NCBI RefSeq assembly: GCF_002879855.1
Contig: NZ_PNYB01000007.1
Span: 62,001-126,000, forward strand
DNA: 64,000 nt
Direction: 5' to 3'
Source: Trinickia soli
GTDB taxonomy: Bacteria; Pseudomonadota; Gammaproteobacteria; Burkholderiales; Burkholderiaceae
Of this stretch, positions 27,101 through 34,700 are shown piece by piece. Within the stretch, counting starts at the first letter, position 1. Each line of letters opens with the position of its first letter. The notes below the pieces were generated by a model, which did not search any database, was not told the DNA's origin, and worked only from the letters and a program-made list of their open reading frames with translations. The position numbers and the translations under genes are program-made.

Positions 27101-27447
27101 TCGCCACGCTGAATGACGTCGACGTCGAACTGCCGTGGTTCATCGAGACCGGTCAAGGCGCTTCGACAAAGCTTCATCTCATGCGCTTCTCGCTCATGGG
27201 CGCCTCGTCAACCGCCGCACACTTGCGGCCACTCTTACGCGGCATTCCGGGGCTGCGCGCAATGCCCGCAGTCATACACACCCTTGTCGTTGAAAAGGAG
27301 GTCGACGCACCAATTAGCAAGCGACCGGAAGCCACCTCCGCTTTCAAGGCTGCAGGAAAGATGTCCTCGGGCTTCGTCGAGGCTAACCCAGGTCGGGCAT
27401 GTGACCGATGCGGATATCTCACTATCTGCCCATCGGTGCCCACTTGA
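24124..27447 (+). CDS. ImmA/IrrE metallopeptidase fused to UvrD-type helicase and Fe-S nuclease-like domain
   Basis: 1107 residues. Residues 1-180 form an ImmA/IrrE peptidase: YLVAHELGHW carries the HExxH (85-89), and ELQANVFARELLLP gives the third zinc ligand region (130-140). A UvrD/PcrA SF1 helicase follows: Walker A AGPGTGKTTT (214-223), DEXQ motif VDEYQDVTEAM, a GDVRQAIHHWRGA motif and VMTVHASKGLEFE. The C-terminus has an AddB/Cas4-like iron-sulfur signature: one Cys in YIRCPLQHHYRYRL and three in ACDRCGYLTICPS. The usual RxDRxD and DYK nuclease motifs are not visible, so the nuclease fold may be inactive. The upstream Xre-like gene ends eight bases earlier. A damage- or phage-responsive defence role is inferred, not shown. 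Confidence 0.75.
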   Translation: MNPFDRARAEAQVLRQQLLVHCSASIPTSRELLSFVEDELELALEPVPAGYPTLGGGAAVLDRPERCIYFRDDVIEADFAYLVAHELGHWVLDAEKPTTTIAHLKSMAAGPETPAVAKVEAYGARERQELQANVFARELLLPRDVAGSIWRAGEGPYQIADKYILPLEVVRQQLLDGILLPSYAPPPAKPLPAPSADQLKAATAKERFVNVVAGPGTGKTTTLVHRVKYLIDELGVEPSRILVLTFTNKAAFELVERLRNAGISRASELWAGTFHAFGLEFLRKFHQHFELDADVLVADRLQELSLLVKNLPRVELKHYLRVEDPYEWLSTVVVCIQRLKEELVSADEYRSRLATLESADEAIQLEREDIATLYDLHETVLRESRMVDFVDLVAKPAIKIRDARKTVSELADHFEHILVDEYQDVTEAMVTLVRQLCANAKSLWVVGDVRQAIHHWRGASVKSLLRFEHFFQTAGDSLSVKKYSLDENRRSSSEILDLFSVAGRIHELESRLPLDAMHAVNGKAGELPELISCATRADLPAAVIAEIGERRKSGINFRQQAILCRRTADVEFLATKMREAGLPVLYIGELAQRPEVKLLLCLMQLLCERAPRALVGLTSVKGIAMPLTDINILLSRSEGQLPWQRGRWLGAVIDGMSANGALASAQLKTLLSGFSRHTNPWNFVCDVLLDRRFALPPEADTSLDAQTARLALWQFAYSVRNGDGDMRQATLSRYLLRQQLRQRIGDTYRDRDLPPEASAMDAVRVMTVHASKGLEFEAVHVGYIDTDSYGAEEPWNSGDSILDLVPPAVLGSDDDEHRFETAVERNNLFYVALSRAKQRLQLYENVEFAKDGLKQLTADPSKYVSRSFTNPSTTASTGKSTAAHTPTKVTVRFDEFESYIRCPLQHHYRYRLGLSHEQDIDASLRARWVVMETLEEYARNGTPPKPVFAAAWEKYRLAPESADPQLTRDAKTVCRRGLTVVKQLAGSFSDGLVATLNDVDVELPWFIETGQGASTKLHLMRFSLMGASSTAAHLRPLLRGIPGLRAMPAVIHTLVVEKEVDAPISKRPEATSAFKAAGKMSSGFVEANPGRACDRCGYLTICPSVPT

Positions 27448-27709
27448 GCGGCTGTGTCTCGCTTCCGGTTTGGTGAGCCCGAGACCGGTGAATCGTAAAA
27501 TCGAACAGAGTGACGACGGGAGGGCAATTCAACGCCAAGTTGATGCGGCGACACGCCGGTTTCGGCGGCTCCTGCGTGACTCGCAAGATGTGGGATTCAT
27601 TGCGGCCCCCAAAAGGCAGGCGGTGTTCGTTGCGACGCACGAGATATTGCCGCCTACGTGGAAGAGGAGCCCGGCATCCCTCTCGCGCTCCTCATCGCTA
27701 GTTGACTTC

Positions 27710-28069
27710 CTAGTAGTACTTCCTCTCCGAAAGAGCTTCGGAATCCCATTTGCCGTGAAGGATGGCTTTATAGAGCATTCCGACCGTCATCGTTTCCCTC
27801 TTTAGCGAATGAGGTCTTCTCAGTATGAATTTTTGAAAGAAGTGCGAGATAAAACCTTCGCCCTCCATGAAGAAGTACCGACGAAAGTCGTAGTCGCCTC
27901 GGTCCACTTTGAAAGTGTCGAAGTACTTCTCCATGAACTCATCGGCGTCATCTCCATGTTGTCCTAGCGAGTAGACGACATCCATCTCATCGGTAATGGG
28001 CTTCTTGGGGGATATGCAAGCTTCTTCCCGGATAAACGCCACCAAATCATTCCGAGTGTATTGTTGCAT
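27710..28069 (-). CDS. DUF1493 family protein
   Basis: 119 residues. The segment EFMEKYFDTFKVDRGDYDFRRYF is typical of DUF1493, a small helical family with remote similarity to acyl carrier proteins; the residues here are split for reading as EFMEKYFDTF and VDRGDYDFRRYF. No Ser-phosphopantetheine motif is obvious. Its ATG overlaps the stop of the STM2901-like gene by one base (TAATG), so they are co-translated. The pair recalls the Salmonella STM2901 neighbourhood, whose function is unknown. Confidence 0.65.
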   Translation of the reverse strand: MQQYTRNDLVAFIREEACISPKKPITDEMDVVYSLGQHGDDADEFMEKYFDTFKVDRGDYDFRRYFFMEGEGFISHFFQKFILRRPHSLKRETMTVGMLYKAILHGKWDSEALSERKYY

Positions 28070-28500
28070 TAGAACACCCTGTCTTCAGGTCGAGCAATGC
28101 GGTTGTACTTGAGCACGGTTTGGTAACCAATCGTCGCAACATCCCTCGCCATCAGGACCCAGCCGACACCGGGCAAGGTTCTCCCAATGAATACGCTCAG
28201 CTTATGCGTTAAGACCCATCTGAAGGCCTTCATGCTCTCGATGGTGAAGGTGGGCAACACACGCTTTCTGAATTTGTACTTGAACAGCGAGCGGGCCATC
28301 ACGGATGCGACCGAAGTTCCCGGCGTCGCACCTGCCGGCTTCCCGCGCGTCGGCAGAAAGTTGAATCCACAAAAGATGAGGATTAGATATTCTACGTCGT
28401 CAATCCCGAGTTGCTCGCTCGTTTCTTGCATCGCGACAAACAAGAACAGTTCGGGCGGTGTCAGGTCGTTGTGCCCATTATATTGATATACGTTACTCAT
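28069..28500 (-). CDS. STM2901-like protein
   Basis: 143 residues, matching in outline the STM2901 family: an N-terminal TPPELFLFVAMQETSEQLGI helix, a GFNFLPTRGKP motif, and a C-terminal ending in a Lys/Arg segment. A weak hydrophobic stretch (GRTLPGVGWVLMARDVATIG) may associate with a membrane. It is the first gene of a two-gene unit with DUF1493. The family occurs in Enterobacteria and Burkholderia islands; no function is established. Confidence 0.6.
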   Translation of the reverse strand: MSNVYQYNGHNDLTPPELFLFVAMQETSEQLGIDDVEYLILIFCGFNFLPTRGKPAGATPGTSVASVMARSLFKYKFRKRVLPTFTIESMKAFRWVLTHKLSVFIGRTLPGVGWVLMARDVATIGYQTVLKYNRIARPEDRVF

Positions 28501-28756
28501 TTCGGCCCTCTCAGTCGATTATTAGTTTTCACTGCGTGAAGTCGGGCTATGCTATCACAGCCGCATGAACTATCGGCTCATTGCCAGGGCCTTGGTTATC
28601 GCCTCAAAGAGTACGAAGCAGCTTACTTCGCGGCTTCGGCAGCCGTGTTCGTCGCGTAGTCCTCCGGCGAATGCCGGCTTGACGCTCGGCTGACGTGTAG
28701 CGGAGTCCAAGCCCTCGTGGCATAGTGCGTCCAATTAATTTTTACGGGAGCAACCC

Positions 28757-29266
28757 ATGCCCACCCTGGAAGCAATCGAGACAAAGATTCGCCGCCTGCA
28801 AGAACAAGCTGAAGCGATGAGAGCCAAGAAGGCATCGGCTACGCTCGACCGCATCGTTGCGCTCATGAAGGAGAGCGGTGTTACGGTGGCCGACATCGAG
28901 GCTCACATTGGTGGCAAGAAGCGCGGAGTAAAAGCCGGTAAGAAGACAGCTGCCGGCGCAGCGACCGTTGCCGCCAAGTACATGGACCCAAAGACTGGCG
29001 CGACATGGTCGGGACGCGGTCGCGCGCCGGCGTGGATTTCGAGCGCCAAAAATCGCGACCGGTTCCTAGTTGATGGCAATGGCACGACGGCGTCGGTGGC
29101 GACTGGAAGCAAAGCAAATCGACCCGGCAACTATCGGCGCGGCCCGCAGCCGGCGAAGTATCGTGACCCGGAAAGTGGCGCCACGTGGTCGGGACGCGGA
29201 CCGGCGCCCGCCTGGCTGGCGAATGCAAAGGACCGCACGAAATTCCTAATCGAAGCTGGGGCGTGA
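28757..29266 (+). CDS. H-NS-like nucleoid protein with two DNA-binding domains
   Basis: 169 residues. The N-terminal 60 residues are a coiled-coil oligomerisation domain (LEAIETKIRRLQEQAEAMRA). Two copies of the H-NS C-terminal domain follow, each with the core TWSGRG-APAW: one near YMDPKTGATWSGRGRAPAWI, one near YRDPESGATWSGRGPAPAWL. The usual H-NS has one such domain. A Lys/Ala-rich linker (KKRGVKAGKKTAAG) separates the coiled coil from the first domain. Silencing of horizontally acquired, AT-richer DNA is the family's role, so it may silence the island. The duplication should raise DNA avidity or allow bridging by a single chain. Confidence 0.85.
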   Translation: MPTLEAIETKIRRLQEQAEAMRAKKASATLDRIVALMKESGVTVADIEAHIGGKKRGVKAGKKTAAGAATVAAKYMDPKTGATWSGRGRAPAWISSAKNRDRFLVDGNGTTASVATGSKANRPGNYRRGPQPAKYRDPESGATWSGRGPAPAWLANAKDRTKFLIEAGA

Positions 29267-29295
29267 GAATCTCGAGCAGAAATTTCTCGTCAGAT

Positions 29296-29775
29296 ATGCT
29301 ACTCCGCAAGACACCACAGACGGACTTGGTCGTCCTATTGGACTCGTATCCGAGGCCGGCCTCCGGTGCAACGGACCCATTCATCGTCGCCAACGAACGC
29401 CAGGTTGCATTGGCATATCGAATCGCTCCAATCGACTTCGAGCGATTCGGACCCTTCGGAGACGACGACGAACCGTTCTGCTTGCTGCTGTTCCCTTGGG
29501 CGGCTTTCCATCGGCTGGGACCACCCAACGACGAGGGCTTAGGTGCTCATCCACTGGCGGCCGCGGGTCTGAAGTGGTACTCGGTACACGAGATAGTGAA
29601 TTCGTCGTTCGTCGCCTTCCAGTGGAAGGTGGTGTCACCGCATCATGCGCGGCGACATTTCGTTATTACCCTTCAGGACAGCACGTTCGAATGCGTTGCG
29701 ACGGCCTGCGTTCTGGGCGGGGTGTACGGTTCGGATGACATCGCCCGCAGGGAGGCGTCTACTCGGTTCCATTAG
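29296..29775 (+). CDS. Hypothetical protein
   Basis: 159 residues from ATG 29296; the frame remains open upstream into the end of the H-NS-like gene, but the downstream ATG is a better boundary. The sequence has a mixed alpha/beta composition with Trp and aromatic clusters (LLLFPWAAFHRLG, LKWYSVHEIVNSS) and a late HFVITLQDSTFECVA strand. I do not recognise a family. No signal peptide or membrane span. Confidence 0.5.
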   Translation: MLLRKTPQTDLVVLLDSYPRPASGATDPFIVANERQVALAYRIAPIDFERFGPFGDDDEPFCLLLFPWAAFHRLGPPNDEGLGAHPLAAAGLKWYSVHEIVNSSFVAFQWKVVSPHHARRHFVITLQDSTFECVATACVLGGVYGSDDIARREASTRFH

Positions 29776-29911
29776 AGGCGACAGAGTGCTCGACGGCCGC
29801 ACGGGTGTGGTACAACACGACGAAGGGTCTCTAGAAATCACCGTGCGTATTTAGGTCAATGGCACTTTGAGATTCTTGTCGGACAGAACAATCACGAAGA
29901 GACATATTTCT

Positions 29912-31624
29912 CTATTTGTTATCCGCAACGGTGCCGGTCTCCGCAATCTGCAGCAGCGCCGTCTTCTGGTCAGCGTACCATCTTACGAGACACTCGCGGT
30001 CGTGGCAGGTTTGCTCACGGTAGTTCCACTCCGCACGGGTGCGCTCCCGAAAGGCAACCTCGTCGTGAGCGGCCGCTTTCGCCTTGGCGTAGAGTGAGGC
30101 CAGTTCGACATCATCCGCCGCAAGTTCATGGTCGCTGCAGATGAGGTGCTCAGCGTCGGACCGCGCCTTACTGCAATCAAAGCTGGTGTGCAGAGTTGCA
30201 GCGGACGCCGGCTCTGCGGTCGCAGCAACAACTGGAGCAGTCTGTGCTTCATTTGCCTTCAACCAATCTGCGAGCGGTGTCGCGTTAAACGGAAGGCCCT
30301 TCGACGTAACGTACTTAGCGCGGGATTTTCCGGCGGCGGCATCAACCGTCTCCCTGAACACAATGTCGCCCTTTCCCGTAGCCTCGCTGATTGCGAATGC
30401 AGCGTTATCCGACGCACACGCATGCGCCTTGCAGCCTTCGCCGACGATGTAACCGTCTTTAACGTAAATTCCAGCGGAATTGCTAACCGTGAGGCGGTTC
30501 ACGAACTTGTTCCAGTCCGCACGCGACATATGATTGAATGCGGTACGAAAGCGCTTGTCTGTAACCACGTCAACGGGATGCCTTCCAACGAGCCAGCGGA
30601 AGTCGGAGTGTCGTGAGCCGAGTTGGTCATCGGGAGCTGCGCCGGCCGCTGAGGCGACGGGGATATCGGTGCCCGACGACACCGCAGCCGGCCGATTGTC
30701 GTCTTGTGTCCGATGGTAGCCGGCGAACAGTGCGACGACGATGGTCAGAACTGCGAAGAGGGCAGCTTTCTCTCGCACGAGGCTGTCGGATTCATTGGGA
30801 GTTGGACGCGGCGAAATCTCCGCCTCCAGCAACAAATCGAAGCGTGCGTTGGCTGCGCCGAGCGCTTCCACTGCGGCTGCTTTTTTCTTGTTGAATGACG
30901 TAAGACGGAAGAAGCCGTAAGTGAATGCCGTAACGAAGAAGACCAGGCCAATTGGAACGTTGTTCAGGAATATGAAGAACGAGCCCAGCAGGCTGGCGAG
31001 GAACGGCGCAACAAAATTCGGCGCCTTGGGCCACGAAGCAATGGTACTTACAAGGGAGACCGCTTCGTTGGCAAGTCGACCGCGCTCCCCGAGGTTGGCT
31101 GAACACTTGCGTTCGATTTCGTAGACGGCCAGCATTGCCTTCTCTTTCTCTGCCAGCGATATCGAACCGATGTCGACTGCAAGCTTAATGGCCCTCGTGG
31201 TCGCTTCGAACTCTCGGCCCAGGGTTTCGAGGAATTCCTGATGCTCGTCGAGCGTTACCGCCTCAGACAACTCGTCGCGCCGGACGTACACCCCGTGCGA
31301 AAGGAAGTATCGCAAAAGTGCATCGGTGGTACGTGTCTGCACCTGGGCAACGAAGTCGCGCGCAGCCTGCTCTCTTTTCGAGAGCCGCTCAGTGCTCGCG
31401 GAATCGATTTGGCTGCTACCTGCGACAACGGACCGAACCGGATTCGCTGTGCGCCGTATGTTATGGGTGAACCGCAATCCGGTTCCCGGAATGCTTGCAG
31501 TGACATGGCCGCGCGTGTTGTATGTGAACCCTTTTCCGCCAATTGACGTGCTGATGCCGCTCTTGCTGACGTTGAGGTGAATGCCCGGTGCTATCTTTAT
31601 CCTCTTCCTAAACCCCCACCCCAT
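29912..31624 (-). CDS. DUF4236-Ivy-LprI multidomain membrane protein
   Basis: 570 residues. The N-terminus MGWGFRKRIKIAPGIHLNV and GISTSIGGKGFTYN is the DUF4236 domain, of unknown function. Three hydrophobic segments follow at about 185-245 and 290-310, which would put the C-terminal part outside the cytoplasm. There, a segment containing GCKAHACAS matches the CKxHxC core of the Ivy lysozyme-inhibitor family, and the last 75 residues match LprI (FDCSKARSDAEHLIC, LASLYAKAKA, CHDRECLVRWY). LprI and Ivy are both linked to resistance to lysozyme. The combination suggests an envelope-anchored lysozyme inhibitor. It is a single gene, with no obvious operon partners. Confidence 0.75.
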   Translation of the reverse strand: MGWGFRKRIKIAPGIHLNVSKSGISTSIGGKGFTYNTRGHVTASIPGTGLRFTHNIRRTANPVRSVVAGSSQIDSASTERLSKREQAARDFVAQVQTRTTDALLRYFLSHGVYVRRDELSEAVTLDEHQEFLETLGREFEATTRAIKLAVDIGSISLAEKEKAMLAVYEIERKCSANLGERGRLANEAVSLVSTIASWPKAPNFVAPFLASLLGSFFIFLNNVPIGLVFFVTAFTYGFFRLTSFNKKKAAAVEALGAANARFDLLLEAEISPRPTPNESDSLVREKAALFAVLTIVVALFAGYHRTQDDNRPAAVSSGTDIPVASAAGAAPDDQLGSRHSDFRWLVGRHPVDVVTDKRFRTAFNHMSRADWNKFVNRLTVSNSAGIYVKDGYIVGEGCKAHACASDNAAFAISEATGKGDIVFRETVDAAAGKSRAKYVTSKGLPFNATPLADWLKANEAQTAPVVAATAEPASAATLHTSFDCSKARSDAEHLICSDHELAADDVELASLYAKAKAAAHDEVAFRERTRAEWNYREQTCHDRECLVRWYADQKTALLQIAETGTVADNK

Positions 31625-31765
31625 TTGCCACCCCCGCTCTCATTTGACTCGTCATTTTCGTCGTAGCGCGCAGTCGGACGAACCCCGTGCTGTGCCGTTC
31701 AAGCATCTGTTCAGGTCGCTGGACTCAAATACCAGCCCCGACCGCTCGCATTGTTCCTTCGTAAT

Positions 31766-34700
31766 TCAGTTCCTCAAACGGACTGAGCCGTCCTCGATAA
31801 CCACAGCCGTCTGAACTCGTCCGTGCGTCAACGCCCGCGAAATCCGCGCCCCAGCCTCGGCAGTCGTCCGGGCGACACCCAGCAGCCGGCAGACCGCCTT
31901 AGCAAGTCCATCTTGCGATGTGGCTCCTTGCTGCGATAGGATGTACACGGCCGCATTGCCCAATTCTTCGAGGCTAATCTCGTCTATACCGCGACGGGTT
32001 TCCGCGTCGCTGCCTGGCACTCGAACACCATCCCAAGTGCTCGGATTGGCGTGCTCTGGCCAGTAGAAGGCGACACCGTTGTCCGTTGTTCGAGTTACCT
32101 GCCTGGGTACCAATGCGCTTAGGTGAGCCTCAATGCGGTTTCCAACGCGGGACAGCCCCCATGCTCGCGTAACGCGCTTGAATGCCACCGCCTGCGAGAC
32201 CGGACCTTCTGTTTCGACGACCTGGAGTAGCTGGCTCGCCAAAGTCGACATCGAGCCGCGCTCATAGAAGAGGTCCGGATTGCCTTTGTCCAACCTCGTC
32301 AGTTCGTATTCGGGCAACTGAGTGATAGGTGCAATCGCCTCGGCAACCGATTCGGCTCGAGCATACAAAGCATGCGGCTCTGCCTCATGCGCCGTCTCTT
32401 CTGACAGTTCAACCACCGGTTCATCCTCGGTTGGCACTGTCGCTACCAACTCCTCCAGTCGGGCCACGAGCTTTCGCAGTGGCTCTTCCGGATTCAGCCA
32501 CCAGTCGGTGGACCAGATGCGGTACAGCTCCCAGCCCAACCCTTCAAGGACATGCTGGCGGAGCCGGTCACGGTCGCGCGCCGTCGCGCCGGAGTGATAC
32601 ATGGCGCCGTCGCACTCAACGCCCAGCAGATAGCGGCCTGGCGCACGCGGGTCGACCACGCCAATATCAATCCGGTATCCGGACACGCCGACCTGCGGGT
32701 GGACCGTCCAACCTTTCTCACGAAGGGCGGAAATCACCTGCCGCTCGAACGGGCTATCGGGCTCTCGCCCAGTCGGCATGCTTTGCTCAACCAAGGCACG
32801 TGGACCGCGAATGGCGAATTCCATGTAGTTCTTCAGGTCTCGTACGCCGGCGGCCCGAACACGCGACAGGTCAATCTGCTCCGGAAGCAGCGTACTAAAA
32901 ATCACGACGCCGACCCGGGCGCGCGATACAGCGACGTTCAGGCGACGATGGCCCCCTTCCAAGTTCAGCGGCCCAAAGTTGAGGCTGACCTTGCCCGATG
33001 CGTCTGGGCCATAGGTGATGGAGAAGAATATGATGTCGCGCTCGTCGCCCTGAACGTTCTCGAGGTTCTTGATGAACAGCGGCTCCTGTGCAGCCTGCGC
33101 AATAGCCTGGTCGAGTTGCTGGGATGCCCTGCGGCGCTCGTCCAGCATGCGCTCAATTAGACTTTGCTGCGCTTGGTTGAAGGTCACTACGCCGAGCGTC
33201 AGGTGCCGCTTCGCCGAATCCAGATAGTGCCGCTCAATCGCCTTGACGATGGCATCAGCTTCCGCCCGATTGGTTCGCGAGCCGCCGCGGTCGTACACAC
33301 CCTGTACGCGCTCAAAGCGCACACTTTGGTCATCGGTCACCGGCGACGGGAACGTCACCAGTTCGTTGTCGTAGTACGTGACATTGCTGAAGGTAATCAG
33401 CCCTTCATGCTTGCTCCGGTAGTGCCAGTTGAGCCGTAGCTCGGGCAGGCCGATACTGAGGCACTCGTCCAAGATGCTCTCCAGGTCTTGTACATCATCG
33501 CTATCCGCCACGTCATCCGAGTCATCGGACCGAGAGAAGAAGCTGGTCGGAGGTAGCTGCTTCGGGTCGCCGACGCAGACGAGCTGTTTGCCACGAGCAA
33601 TAGCGCCGACGGCGTCCCACACGGGAATCTGCGAAGCCTCATCGAATATGACGACGTCGAATTGCGCATGCGACGCGTCCAGATACTGGGCAACCGATAA
33701 AGGTGACATCAGCAGGCACGGCTTCAGGCGAGTCATCAGGCTCGGGAGGCTTTGCACCAGTTGCCGAATCGGCATGTGCTTGCGCTGTTTTTGCAATTCG
33801 CGCCTCAGCTTCCCTAGTTCGGAATCGGCACCCGGCACGAGCTCGACGCTCGCAGGAATCTGGCCCGCGAGTTTGGCTGCAATGTATTGCTGGGTCAGCT
33901 TCTGGAAGCGCTCGTCGGCCGCTTTGAACTCGGCAATCTTGCGGTCATGCTCCGCACTCGAGAAGTTGCAGAGCACCGGCTCGCGGTCAATCGCTTTCCG
34001 CAGCCACCAACTCTGGTAACTGTATTCAAAAAATGTCGCCACACCGGACAACGGTGCCTGGCCGGCCTCCAATGCATTCACAATACCCTGCAGCCCGTTG
34101 CTGATTGCGTTCGCACGCGATTTGCGCCACAGGCACCACGGCTGCAGTTGTCGGGAAGCTGATTGCCAGCCTTGAAGCAAACTCAGCAGCCGGGGGACCG
34201 CGCCCGCCGCGGTCGGGTCAAGCCCGAGGTCAATCGGACAATGGCCAAGTTCGATGACCTTGCGGAGCTGAGCCACGACGTCTCGATAGCAATCGCGGTA
34301 CGACATCAAACTGGAGCCGAGAGGCATGCCTGCTTTCAGCATGCTCCGGTTGTCGGATACAAATGACTGGAGCTTTGAACGGAGCGTCTGGGCCAATTCG
34401 ATGTCGTTTCCCGCGATTGCCGTTACTGCATCCGCAAATGACGACGCCCATCGTTCGGCCGACTCGACGGCGCTCCAGTCCGTCTTCGACGCAACGAACG
34501 CTTCATGCAGCAGTTGCGACGCATCATGAGACATGGACTCGATGACCTTGTCCTCCGTATTGATGGCTGTCAATGCGGCGACGACACCAGGAACATCCCC
34601 GTTTTGCGGACGACGCTGGTCTTGCCGATACAAGCGCAGTCGACCGGTGACCGCGCGCTGCGCAAAGAGACTCTTCGGCCACCAAGTACTCGTTGCTGCA

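Noticed and set aside
27113-27805. 230-codon plus-strand frame past the helicase gene
   Set aside because: It overlaps the real helicase frame for over 300 bases and its product is Arg/Ser/Pro-rich shadow sequence with no motifs.
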